Assembly (NCBI GenBank): GCA_946536145.1
Contig: CAMNEA010000003.1
Coordinates: 31,553 to 95,552 of the forward strand
Origin: an uncultured Butyrivibrio sp.
GTDB taxonomy: Bacteria > Bacillota > Clostridia > Lachnospirales > Lachnospiraceae
Direction of reading: 5' to 3'
Length of the DNA: 64,000 bases
How positions within the stretch are numbered: position 1 is the first letter of the stretch; each line of letters starts with the position of its first letter. Position numbers and translations under genes: made by a program. A model generated the notes under the pieces. That model saw only the letters and a program-made list of their open reading frames with translations. It was not told the origin of the DNA and did not search any database. Below are positions 13,139 to 22,522 of this stretch, piece by piece.

Positions 13139-14296
13139 ATGCGTGCTTACTTAGATAATTCGGCTACTACGAGGGCTTTTGATGAAGTTGCCTCTCTTGT
13201 TGCCAACATAATGACAGAAGAATATGGCAATTCCTCCAGTGTCCATCACATGGGCGCGATCGCGGAAAAGAGAGTTACACAGGCGCGGGAGATGATAGCT
13301 TCCACTCTTAAGGCTGATCCAAGTGAGATTGTCTTTACCTCCGGAGGAACGGAGTCGGACAATATGTCCATACTTGGAGCTGCGAAGGCAAACTTAAGGA
13401 GAGGAAAGCATATCATCACTACGGCCATTGAACATGCGGCGGTTTCTGAGGCGTGCGCGGAGCTTTCAAAAGAGGGGTTTGAGATAACCTATCTTAAAGT
13501 GAACGAGCTTGGGATAATTGATATCAATGAGCTGAAGGCTGCGCTTCGCACGGATACTATACTGGTATCCGTTATGCTTGTTAATAATGAGATTGGTTCG
13601 GTGCAGCCGGTTGCGGAGGCCGGAAGGATAATCAGGGAATTTGACGAAAGGATAATCTTTCACGTCGATGCGGTTCAGGGCTATGGCAAGATACTTATAA
13701 GACCAAAGTCCATGAACATCGATCTTTTGTCCGTGAGCGGTCATAAGATACACGGTCCCAAGGGAATAGGTTTTTTGTACATTAAGAAGGGAACGAGGAT
13801 CGTTCCCATATGCTACGGAGGCGGACAGCAGAAGGGCATGCGCTCCGGGACTGAGAATGTACCGGGAATAGCAGGTATGGCTCTTGCTGCAAAAATGTGC
13901 TACGACGGATTTGATGAAAAGATCAGGCGCCTTTATGAGCTGAAAAGCTACCTGGCGGACTCCCTTATGGAGAAACTTACGGATATTCAGATCAACGGCC
14001 CGCAGGATGATAATGGAGCGCCCCACATCCTGAGCCTCTCCATCAGAGGGCTCAGGGCAGAGACAGTGCTCAATATGCTGAGCAGCAAAGAGATATATGT
14101 GTCTGCGGGAAGCGCCTGCACTTCCAACAACCCGCATGTATCGGGGACGTTAAAGGCTATCGGCCTTGACAAAGAGCTTCTTGAGTCTACCATAAGGATC
14201 AGCATGTCTGTGCTGACTACCAGGGAAGAACTGGATTATCTTGTTGAGACTCTTTGCTCACAGGTAGAGAACATGAGAAGGTTTTACAGACGCTGA
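13139..14296 (+). CDS. Cysteine desulfurase (NifS/IscS-like)
   Basis: YLDNSATT, GGTESDN, SGHKIHGPKG (PLP Lys), SAGSACTS (catalytic Cys). Confidence 0.93.
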   Translation: MRAYLDNSATTRAFDEVASLVANIMTEEYGNSSSVHHMGAIAEKRVTQAREMIASTLKADPSEIVFTSGGTESDNMSILGAAKANLRRGKHIITTAIEHAAVSEACAELSKEGFEITYLKVNELGIIDINELKAALRTDTILVSVMLVNNEIGSVQPVAEAGRIIREFDERIIFHVDAVQGYGKILIRPKSMNIDLLSVSGHKIHGPKGIGFLYIKKGTRIVPICYGGGQQKGMRSGTENVPGIAGMALAAKMCYDGFDEKIRRLYELKSYLADSLMEKLTDIQINGPQDDNGAPHILSLSIRGLRAETVLNMLSSKEIYVSAGSACTSNNPHVSGTLKAIGLDKELLESTIRISMSVLTTREELDYLVETLCSQVENMRRFYRR

Positions 14297-14307
14297 GGGA
14301 GATAAAT

Positions 14308-15504
14308 ATGCAGTATCATGCTTTTGTAATCAAATATGCGGAAATAGGTGTTAAGGGCAAAAACAGGTATATCTTCGAGGATGCCCTTGTTGGCCAGATC
14401 AAGAGGGTTCTGGCAAAATGCGACGGAAAGTTTTCGATTTCCAAGGTTGCCGGAAGAATATATGTATCTGCGGATGGCTTTGATTTTGATGAGACTGTCG
14501 GAGCGCTTCAGACAGTGTTCGGCATAACCGGAATATGTCCGGCTGTAGCCATCGCAAGGGATGGAGAGAACAGGCTTCCCAACGTGGATGCGCTCTGCAA
14601 CGAGGTCATAGCTTTTGTCGACGGCGTCTATCCTGACAAAAACAAAACCTTCAAGGTTAAGGTCAGAAGAGTAGATAAGAGCTACCCTATGGATTCTATG
14701 GAACTTGCTGCTGAAATAGGAGCCAGGATCCTGGATGCATACGATGAGATGAGGGTTGATGTTCATGATCCTCAGATTCTTATAAATGTGGAAGTCAGGG
14801 AGCAGATAAACATTTTCTCCAAGGTCATCCCGGGACCGGGCGGCATGCCGATCGGCACTGCAGGAAAGGCTATGCTTCTTTTGTCAGGCGGGATAGACTC
14901 TCCTGTTGCGGGCTACATGATCGCAAAGAGGGGCGTGGATCTCGAGGCTGTATATTTCAATGCTCCGCCCTATACCAGCGAGAAAGCCAGGCAGAAGGTC
15001 GTGGATCTTGCGTCGGTAATAGCTAAATACACCGGCAGGATCAGGCTTCATGTCATCAACTTTACTGATATTCAGATGTACATATATGAGAAGTGCCCGC
15101 ACGATGAGCTCACGATCATTATGAGAAGATACATGATGAAGATAGCTGACATTCTGGCCGGAGAATCTGGATGCATGGGACTTATTACCGGCGAGAGCAT
15201 AGGACAGGTTGCGTCGCAGACAATGCAGAGCCTTATGTGCACCGGAGAAGTGGTGAGAGATATGCCTGTGTACAGACCTCTTATCGCATTTGACAAGCAG
15301 GACATTGTAGACATATCGCTTAAGATAGGAGCCTATGAGACATCAATCCTGCCCTATGAGGACTGCTGCACCATATTTGTAGCAAAGCACCCCGTTACAA
15401 AACCCAGGCTTGATATAATAGAAAAGCATGAAGAGAGTCTTGCTGAAAAGATCGATGAACTCGTTAAGACAGCCATTGAGACTGATGAAGTCATTGAGCT
15501 CTGA
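14308..15504 (+). CDS. thiI: tRNA 4-thiouridine synthetase ThiI (short form, no rhodanese domain)
   Basis: THUMP domain followed by LLSGGIDSPVAGYMIAKRG PP-loop; ends without a C-terminal rhodanese domain. Confidence 0.94.
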   Translation: MQYHAFVIKYAEIGVKGKNRYIFEDALVGQIKRVLAKCDGKFSISKVAGRIYVSADGFDFDETVGALQTVFGITGICPAVAIARDGENRLPNVDALCNEVIAFVDGVYPDKNKTFKVKVRRVDKSYPMDSMELAAEIGARILDAYDEMRVDVHDPQILINVEVREQINIFSKVIPGPGGMPIGTAGKAMLLLSGGIDSPVAGYMIAKRGVDLEAVYFNAPPYTSEKARQKVVDLASVIAKYTGRIRLHVINFTDIQMYIYEKCPHDELTIIMRRYMMKIADILAGESGCMGLITGESIGQVASQTMQSLMCTGEVVRDMPVYRPLIAFDKQDIVDISLKIGAYETSILPYEDCCTIFVAKHPVTKPRLDIIEKHEESLAEKIDELVKTAIETDEVIEL

Positions 15505-15522
15505 TCTTTTGACAAAGAAAAA

Positions 15523-15548
15523 AGACCATCTTGAAATCAAGATGGTCT
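15523..15548. terminator. Terminator hairpin shared by thiI (+) and the HPr-like gene (-)
   Basis: AGACCATCTTGA-AA-TCAAGATGGTCT; minus-strand exit runs into a T6 tract. Confidence 0.75.
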
Positions 15549-15583
15549 GAAATATCTCTTTTGGAGATCTGATCAGTTAATGA

Positions 15584-15814
15584 TCAGACCATGTAAGGTT
15601 TCAGAACTTCGAGAACCTCATCTGCGCCGTCTTCTGCATGGATGTTGAGATCGATTGGCTTTGAAAGGTCAAGTGAGAAAATACCCATGATAGACTTGGC
15701 ATCGATAACGTATCTTCCTGAAACAAGATCGAAGTCATAATCAAACTTCGTAATATCGTTTACAAAAGACTTAACCTTATCGATAGAATTTAATGAAATT
15801 TTTACGGTTTTCAT
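15584..15814 (-). CDS. HPr-family protein lacking the phosphocarrier histidine (Crh-like)
   Basis: DAKSIMGIFSLDLSKPIDL matches the HPr Ser46 loop (KSIMGVMSLG); no GIHARPA motif at the His15 position. Confidence 0.85.
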   Translation of the reverse strand: MKTVKISLNSIDKVKSFVNDITKFDYDFDLVSGRYVIDAKSIMGIFSLDLSKPIDLNIHAEDGADEVLEVLKPYMV

Positions 15815-15868
15815 TGCGCAAATACCTCCTTTTCTATCTTAATATAAACGCATGAATACCAAAAGTCA

Positions 15869-17260
15869 ATGAGAATTAAAAATATGCTGAATAACGTTAG
15901 AGGACTTAAGGTTGCGCTGCACAACCTTGGATGTAAAGTAAATAGTTATGAGATGGATGTGATGAAGCAGAAACTTGCGGAAGCCGGCTGTGAGATCGTT
16001 TCTTTCGATGAAAAGGCTGACGTATACATCATTAATACCTGCACTGTCACCAATATTGCCGACAGGAAGTCAAGGCAGATGCTTCACAGATCCAAGAAAG
16101 AGAACCCGAAGGCGATAGTTGTTGCTGTGGGCTGCTATGTAGAGACGGGAATGGACGGTGTAAAGAAGGATCCGGGAATAGATCTTGCCATTGGAAATAA
16201 CAAAAAGTCCGAGGTGGCAGAGATACTCGATGAGTTCATCGGCATCAGGAACGCTTCCGCTTTCGAAGCATCCGGCTGTGACATCGACAAGACTCTTGGC
16301 GGAAGCACGGTGATCGACATAAATCATACGGGCGAGTTTGAGGACATGAAACTTGAGGAACTTCCGGAGCACACCAGGGCCTATATCAAGATCCAGGATG
16401 GCTGCAATCAGTTCTGCACCTACTGTGTCATCCCCTATGCAAGAGGCAGAGTAAGGAGCAGGAATGAGGAGGATATACTGGATGAAGTGAGGACACTTGC
16501 CGAAAAGGGCTGCAAAGAGATCGTCCTTACAGGTATCCATGTCGGTTCCTACGGAATTGACAAGGGAGGAACTTCACTCGTTGATCTTATCGAAGAGATT
16601 GACAAAGTCGATGGGATAGAGAGGATCCGCCTCAGTTCGGTTGAACCAAGGATCATGGATGAAGCAAATGTAAAGAAACTCTCCGCTATAAAGAAATTGT
16701 GCCCTCATTTCCATCTGTCGCTGCAGAGCGGCTGCAACAGCGTCCTTAAGAGGATGAACCGCCACTATAGTGCTGAGGAATTCAAAAGAAGCGTGGAGCT
16801 TTTAAGGAAGTATTTTGACAGACCGGCAATAACGACGGATGTGATAGTGGGATTTCCGGGAGAGACAAAGGAAGAATTTGAAGAATGCAGAAAGTTTGTG
16901 GAGGATATTGCCTTCTATGAGATGCATGTCTTTAAGTATTCCCCAAGAAAAGGAACTGTCGCAGCCGGCATGAGCGACCAGCTGACTGACAGGGAAAAGT
17001 CCTTAAGAAGCGATGTGCTCCTTGAGCTGACAAGGAGGGACTCAGTAGAGTACAGAAAAAGCTTTATTGGACTTGATGCCGAGGTGCTCTGGGAGGATGA
17101 GGAGTGCCACGGCGGGGAGATGTACATGGTCGGTCATACTGACAGATATGTCAGAGTTGCTGCAAAGAAAGATCCCTCATTGCACAAAGATATTGCTTCC
17201 GGAGAGGTTACGACGGTCAGACCCTCAGGATTCTTGGATGAGGATACATTGCTTATTTAA
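15869..17260 (+). CDS. mtaB: tRNA t6A37 methylthiotransferase MtaB
   Basis: UPF0004 Cys motifs (LGCKVNSYEMD), radical SAM IQDGCNQFCTYCVIPYARG, TRAM-like C-terminus. Start may be 15869 or 15884. Confidence 0.93.
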   Translation: MRIKNMLNNVRGLKVALHNLGCKVNSYEMDVMKQKLAEAGCEIVSFDEKADVYIINTCTVTNIADRKSRQMLHRSKKENPKAIVVAVGCYVETGMDGVKKDPGIDLAIGNNKKSEVAEILDEFIGIRNASAFEASGCDIDKTLGGSTVIDINHTGEFEDMKLEELPEHTRAYIKIQDGCNQFCTYCVIPYARGRVRSRNEEDILDEVRTLAEKGCKEIVLTGIHVGSYGIDKGGTSLVDLIEEIDKVDGIERIRLSSVEPRIMDEANVKKLSAIKKLCPHFHLSLQSGCNSVLKRMNRHYSAEEFKRSVELLRKYFDRPAITTDVIVGFPGETKEEFEECRKFVEDIAFYEMHVFKYSPRKGTVAAGMSDQLTDREKSLRSDVLLELTRRDSVEYRKSFIGLDAEVLWEDEECHGGEMYMVGHTDRYVRVAAKKDPSLHKDIASGEVTTVRPSGFLDEDTLLI

Positions 17261-17322
17261 AATGGCTGATGTAAAATGTTAATTAATACTTACAAAATAC
17301 TTTTGAATGGAGAGAAGGATCT

Positions 17323-17598
17323 ATGGGAGATCAGGATTTAGGAAATACCCAATACTTTAAGGTTGAAGTCGAGCCTGAGACCGGAGTTAAGAAAGTACTT
17401 TCTGTTGTATATGATGCTCTTTTGGAAAAGGGTTATAATCCGGTGAATCAGATCGTGGGATACATCATGTCAGGCGATCCTACTTATATCACAAGCCACA
17501 AGGGAGCCAGAAGCCTTATCATGAAGGTGGAGAGAGATGAACTTGTGGAAGAGATGCTCACTGAGTATATCAAGAGCAACGACTGGGCTAGAAGGTAA
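17323..17598 (+). CDS. IreB-family regulatory phosphoprotein (UPF0297)
   Basis: [35 protein letters not shown] signature; next to ruvX. Confidence 0.94.
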   Translation: MGDQDLGNTQYFKVEVEPETGVKKVLSVVYDALLEKGYNPVNQIVGYIMSGDPTYITSHKGARSLIMKVERDELVEEMLTEYIKSNDWARR

Positions 17599-17631
17599 TA
17601 CCGAAGCTTATTAAGATCGCGGAGAACGTAT

Positions 17632-18066
17632 ATGAGGATTATGGGCCTTGATTACGGCTCCAAGACCGTGGGAGTTGCCATAAGCGATGAACTTATGCTC
17701 ACCTCCCAGGGAAAAGAGATTATCCGTAGAAAAGAAGAGAATAAACTTAGAAGAACGCTGGCGCGCATTGAAGAGCTGATCCAGGAGTACGGGGTGGAGA
17801 AAATCGTATTGGGACTTCCCCTGAATATGGATGGTTCTGTCTCTGAGCGCTCAGAGTTATGCCTTGAATTTAAGGATAAAATAGAAAGAAGAACGGGAAT
17901 TCCTGTAATTATGCAGGATGAGCGCCTTACGACGGTTGAGGCGGACGAGATAATGGACGAAGTCGGTATCAGGGACAGGAAAGAGCGCAAGGGCTATGTA
18001 GATATGATAGCTGCGCAGATCATACTTCAGGATTACCTGAACGACACACAGGACAAGGTGGACTGA
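17632..18066 (+). CDS. ruvX: Holliday junction resolvase RuvX/YqgF
   Basis: [38 protein letters not shown] motifs. Confidence 0.95.
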   Translation: MRIMGLDYGSKTVGVAISDELMLTSQGKEIIRRKEENKLRRTLARIEELIQEYGVEKIVLGLPLNMDGSVSERSELCLEFKDKIERRTGIPVIMQDERLTTVEADEIMDEVGIRDRKERKGYVDMIAAQIILQDYLNDTQDKVD

Positions 18067-18067
18067 T

Positions 18068-18331
18068 TTGGAAAAGATTGTTTTTAGCCCGGATGGGGGC
18101 GAGGCGGTAGAGTTTTATCCGCTTGAGCAGACTGTTATAGGTGCAAAGACCTATCTTTTGGTTACGGATGAAGAAGATGGTGACGGAGATGCGCTCATTT
18201 TGCGCGACGACTCCGATATAAAAGATAAAGAGGCTGTTTACGTTATAGTGGATGATGACCGGGAGCTGGATGCAGTTGCAGGTGTATTTCGTAAGCTGCT
18301 TTCTGAGGATGGAATAGATCTTGATATTTAA
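18068..18331 (+). CDS. DUF1292-domain protein
   Basis: Short acidic protein directly after ruvX; TYLLVTDEEDGDGDALIL...VDDDRELDAVAGVFRKLL. Confidence 0.8.
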   Translation: MEKIVFSPDGGEAVEFYPLEQTVIGAKTYLLVTDEEDGDGDALILRDDSDIKDKEAVYVIVDDDRELDAVAGVFRKLLSEDGIDLDI

Positions 18332-18396
18332 CGGGCTACTGGTTTGTATCAGTTCTGTTTTTATCTGCCTTTAATTCAATAAATGGAGGATAAAGT

Positions 18397-20070
18397 TTGA
18401 GTAAAATAAAAACTGAAAACGCATCCAAGCTGCAGATCATACCCTTAGGAGGTCTTGAGCAGATTGGAATGAACATCACTGCCTTCAGATATGAGGACAG
18501 TATTATTGTAGTGGACTGCGGTCTGTCTTTTCCTGACGACGATATGCTGGGAATAGATCTGGTGATCCCGGATATTACGTATCTTCAGGAGAACGCAGAT
18601 AAGGTGAAGGGGTTCGTGATCACACACGGACATGAGGATCATATAGGCGCGCTGCCCTATGTACTTCATGAACTCAATGTGCCTGTATATGCCACGAGGC
18701 TTACGATGGGAATCATTGAGCACAAGCTTGAGGAGCACGGACTTCTTAAGAAGACCAGAAGAAAGGTCGTAAAGTTCGGGCAGTCGATAAATCTTGGCCA
18801 GTTCAGGGTGGAGTTCATAAGAACCAACCACTCCATAGTTGATGCTGCGGCGCTTGCCATCTACTCTCCTGCGGGAACGGTTGTCCATACGGGAGATTTT
18901 AAGGTGGACTATACACCTGTATTTGGTGACCCAATAGATCTGCAGAGATTTGCTGAGATCGGAAAAAAGGGAGTTCTTGCGCTCATGTGCGATTCGACCA
19001 ATGCGGAGCGCCCCGGATTTACGCCGTCGGAGAAGACTGTGGGAAGGGCGCTGGCAAGTCTTTTTGATGAGCACGAGAAATCCAGGATCATAGTTGCTAC
19101 ATTTGCTTCCAACGTCGACCGTGTCCAGCAGATCATAAACACTGCGCACAAGTGCGGCAGAAAAGTTGTGGTAGAGGGCAGGAGCATGGTCAGTATCATT
19201 GATATTGCCCAGAAACTCGAGTGCATCAAGATACCGGAGAATACCCTTGTTGATATAGATATGATCAAGAACTATCCTGAGAACAAGACTGTCATCATAA
19301 CTACAGGAAGCCAGGGTGAGAGCATGGCTGCCCTCAGCAGAATGGCAAGTGGCCAGCACAGGAAGATCTCCATAGGAGCCGGGGATACGGTAATCTTTTC
19401 ATCACATCCGATCCCGGGCAATGAGAAGGCTGTCACAAATATTATCAATGAGCTCCAGATGAAGGGCGCGGATGTTATTTTCCAGGATGTGCATGTCTCA
19501 GGACACGCGTGTCAGGAGGATATCAAGCTCATCTATACACTGGTAAAGCCAAGGTATGCGGTTCCGGTGCACGGCGAGTACAGACACCTTATAGCTCAGA
19601 GCAATATTGCAAGGGATCTTGGGATCGACAAGGATAATGTGTTTATTCTTCATTCGGGCGAGATTTTAGAGGTTTCTGAAGAAAGTGCCAAAGTTGCGGG
19701 CAAGGTACCTGTGGGAGCTATCCTTGTCGACGGTCTTGGAGTCGGCGATGTGGGGAACGTTGTACTTAGAGATAGACAGCGACTGGCAGAAGATGGTATT
19801 GTAATTGTTGTATTTGGCATAGACAGGGAAAACGGTGTGATGACTTCTGGACCGAGCATTGTCTCAAGGGGCTTTGTATATGTCCGCGAATCCGACAAGC
19901 TTATAGAGGATGCCACAGATCTCGTCTATGATGACATCACTGAGGCTCTGGACAGGGGAGTCACAGACTGGACAAGGCTCAAGAACATTGTCAAGGATAC
20001 GCTCAGTGATTATATATGGAAAAAGACAAAGAGAAGACCTATGATCATGCCGATAATCATGGACAACTAA
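18397..20070 (+). CDS. Ribonuclease J
   Basis: Metallo-beta-lactamase HGHEDHIGALPY, beta-CASP region, DVHVSGHACQEDIKL; length 557 aa. Confidence 0.95.
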   Translation: MSKIKTENASKLQIIPLGGLEQIGMNITAFRYEDSIIVVDCGLSFPDDDMLGIDLVIPDITYLQENADKVKGFVITHGHEDHIGALPYVLHELNVPVYATRLTMGIIEHKLEEHGLLKKTRRKVVKFGQSINLGQFRVEFIRTNHSIVDAAALAIYSPAGTVVHTGDFKVDYTPVFGDPIDLQRFAEIGKKGVLALMCDSTNAERPGFTPSEKTVGRALASLFDEHEKSRIIVATFASNVDRVQQIINTAHKCGRKVVVEGRSMVSIIDIAQKLECIKIPENTLVDIDMIKNYPENKTVIITTGSQGESMAALSRMASGQHRKISIGAGDTVIFSSHPIPGNEKAVTNIINELQMKGADVIFQDVHVSGHACQEDIKLIYTLVKPRYAVPVHGEYRHLIAQSNIARDLGIDKDNVFILHSGEILEVSEESAKVAGKVPVGAILVDGLGVGDVGNVVLRDRQRLAEDGIVIVVFGIDRENGVMTSGPSIVSRGFVYVRESDKLIEDATDLVYDDITEALDRGVTDWTRLKNIVKDTLSDYIWKKTKRRPMIMPIIMDN

Positions 20071-20100
20071 GAAAGAGCGCCAAGGCGCCTCTTTTCTTAG
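20069..20100 (+). terminator. Terminator hairpin after the RNase J gene
   Basis: AAGAAAGAGCGCC-AA-GGCGCCTCTTTTCTT. Confidence 0.65.
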
Positions 20101-20122
20101 AGATGGTCTTTTGGGAGAAATT

Positions 20123-20602
20123 ATGACTTTTAGAAAGTTTTTGATGGGGCTTTTGGACGCCTCGGTCAAGATTGCGTTTGTTGTTGTCGTAGTCATGCTT
20201 ATATCCAAGTATTCCAAGATTGCGTATGACTACGGCTATCATATTTTCAATCAGTCAGCGGTATCGAGCGGAACCGGCAGAAGTGTCACATTTACCGTCA
20301 GAGATGGCGATTCGGCTGATACAATAGCCGATAACATGGCCGGGGTAGGCCTTATAACTGACAAGAGGCTCTTTAAACTTCAGGAGCGGTTTTCTGAGTA
20401 TCATGGAATGGAAAAGGCCGGCACCTATGAACTCAGCACAGCCATGACTCCGGAGGAGATGCTGGCGATAATGGCCGGAGGAGATGAGGAGTCGGAAGGG
20501 GCGGATGATAAAGCCTCTGAGCCTGATTCGAACGAAGAGCAGGACCAGCCGATGCCTATTGAAGAGGAAGATGCCGGCGAAGAGGAAACAGACGGTGATT
20601 GA
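20123..20602 (+). CDS. Membrane-anchored protein with an MltG/YceG-like N-terminal (LysM-like) region and acidic tail
   Basis: One TM helix, then FTVRDGDSADTIADNMAGVGLITDKRLFK...GTYELSTAMTPEEMLAIMAGG; no transglycosylase catalytic domain follows. Confidence 0.65.
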   Translation: MTFRKFLMGLLDASVKIAFVVVVVMLISKYSKIAYDYGYHIFNQSAVSSGTGRSVTFTVRDGDSADTIADNMAGVGLITDKRLFKLQERFSEYHGMEKAGTYELSTAMTPEEMLAIMAGGDEESEGADDKASEPDSNEEQDQPMPIEEEDAGEEETDGD

Positions 20603-21236
20603 ACAGGAGAGGATCCAATCATTTATCAATTCTCTGGACAGGGGAAATCCCCCCTATCTGGATGAGCTTGAAAAGACGGCGATCGAGGGAGGCGTTCCGA
20701 TAATAAGGAAGGACACACAGGCTCTCCTTAGATTTCTGATGAATCAGATGCGCCCTGCCAATATTCTGGAGATTGGGTGTGCGGTGGGCTTTTCGGCTCT
20801 TTTGATGGGGGAGTACACAGGTGATGATACCAGGATCACTACTATAGAGAAATACGAAAAGAGAATCCCTGTTGCAAGGGACAATTTTCATAAATATGAC
20901 ACTGAAGGTAAAATCACACTTCTGGAGGGGGATGCGACAGATATATTAAAGACGCTGGATCCGGGGTATGATTTTATTTTTATGGATGCAGCCAAGGGGC
21001 AGTACATCAATTTCCTGCCGGACTGCCTCAGGATACTCCAAAAGGGAGGGATCCTTTTATCAGACAATGTGCTTCAGGACGGAGATGTGTTTGAGTCAAG
21101 ATTTGCCGTGACAAGGCGAAACCGCACCATTCATGCCAGAATGAGGGAGTATCTGTACGAACTTAAGCACAATGATATGCTTGATACTGTTATACTGACG
21201 GTCGGCGACGGTATGGCTCTCTCCGTCAGACTATGA
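20595..21236 (+). CDS. SAM-dependent O-methyltransferase
   Basis: NILEIGCAVGFSALLM, FIFMDAAKGQY, LLSDNVLQDG motifs; GTG at 20595 overlaps the previous stop (gtgattga). Confidence 0.85.
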   Translation: MIEQERIQSFINSLDRGNPPYLDELEKTAIEGGVPIIRKDTQALLRFLMNQMRPANILEIGCAVGFSALLMGEYTGDDTRITTIEKYEKRIPVARDNFHKYDTEGKITLLEGDATDILKTLDPGYDFIFMDAAKGQYINFLPDCLRILQKGGILLSDNVLQDGDVFESRFAVTRRNRTIHARMREYLYELKHNDMLDTVILTVGDGMALSVRL

Positions 21237-21240
21237 ATTA

Positions 21241-22479
21241 ATGGAGAATGAAATGAAGAAACCAGAACTACTGATTCCGGCAAGCAGCCTGGAGGTATTA
21301 AAGACAGCGGTAATGTTTGGCGCAGATGCCGTGTATATTGGAGGAGACGCTTTCGGACTAAGAGCCAAGGCCAAAAACTTCAGCCATGATGAGATGAAAG
21401 AGGGTATTGAGTTTGCACATGAGCACGGAGTGAGAGTGCATGTCACGGTAAATATCCTTGCCCATAACTACGACCTTGACGGCGTGGAGAACTATCTTCA
21501 TGAGCTAAAAGAGCTTAAGCCGGATGCGCTTATCATCGCGGATCCCGGTATCTTCATGAAGGCTAGGAGGATCTGTCCTGAGATAGATATCCATGTATCC
21601 ACCCAGGCCAACAATACCAATTATGAGACCTACAACTTCTGGCATGACCTTGGAGCAAAGAGAGTTGTCGCTGCCAGGGAGCTGTCAATGGCAGAGATAA
21701 AAGAGATAAAGAGCAGAACGCCTAAGGACCTTGAGATGGAGTGCTTTATTCACGGCGCAATGTGCATCTCTTATTCGGGAAGATGTCTTTTGTCAAATTA
21801 TTTCACCGGAAGGGATGCCAACCACGGGGCCTGCACTCACCCCTGCAGATGGAAATATGCTGTTGTTGAGGAGAAGAGGCCCGGTGAATACCTTCCTGTA
21901 TATGAGAACGAGAGGGGAACATATATCTTCAATTCAAAAGACCTGTGCATGATAGAGCATATCCCGGAGCTTGTAGATGCCGGAGTCGACAGCTGCAAGA
22001 TCGAGGGAAGGATGAAGACTGCCCTGTACGTGGCAACTGTGGCAAGAACATACAGGAAGGCAATAGATGACTTTTTTGAATCTGAGGAGAAATACAGGGA
22101 AAACATGCCCTGGTATCTCGATCAGATATCCCGCTGCACTTACAGACAGTTCACGACGGGCTTCTACTTTGGCAAACCGAGCGAAGAAGCTCAGATCTAT
22201 GACAACAATACTTATATAAATGAGTACATTTATCTCGGCATCGTCTACGACGTGGATGAGAGGGGATATGCTAGGATAGAGCAGCGCAACAAGTTCTCTG
22301 TCGGGGATGAGATTGAGATCATGAAGAGCGACGGCAGGGATATCAGGACAAAAGTTCTTGCCATGTACAGGGAGGACGGCACGAGGACTGAGTCGTGCCC
22401 GCATTCCAAGGAAATAATATACCTAGAGCTGTCTGAGCCTGCTTCAGAATATGACATCTTGAGAGTTGAATCAAAATAA
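21241..22479 (+). CDS. Peptidase U32 family protein
   Basis: PELLIPASSLEVLKTAVMFGADAVYIGG; ECFIHGAMCISYSGRCLLSNYFTGRDANHGACTHPCRW; KIEGRMK. Confidence 0.95.
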   Translation: MENEMKKPELLIPASSLEVLKTAVMFGADAVYIGGDAFGLRAKAKNFSHDEMKEGIEFAHEHGVRVHVTVNILAHNYDLDGVENYLHELKELKPDALIIADPGIFMKARRICPEIDIHVSTQANNTNYETYNFWHDLGAKRVVAARELSMAEIKEIKSRTPKDLEMECFIHGAMCISYSGRCLLSNYFTGRDANHGACTHPCRWKYAVVEEKRPGEYLPVYENERGTYIFNSKDLCMIEHIPELVDAGVDSCKIEGRMKTALYVATVARTYRKAIDDFFESEEKYRENMPWYLDQISRCTYRQFTTGFYFGKPSEEAQIYDNNTYINEYIYLGIVYDVDERGYARIEQRNKFSVGDEIEIMKSDGRDIRTKVLAMYREDGTRTESCPHSKEIIYLELSEPASEYDILRVESK

Positions 22480-22522
22480 TGTACAATCTATTGCAAATTG
22501 AAAAAGGAAAGGCACAAACAGA

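Noticed and set aside
18445-19359. 304-aa antisense ORF opposite the RNase J gene
   Set aside because: Shadow ORF; the sense frame has full RNase J motifs.
20123-20602. Functional MltG endolytic transglycosylase
   Set aside because: Only the N-terminal membrane and LysM-like part is present; the catalytic domain is missing.
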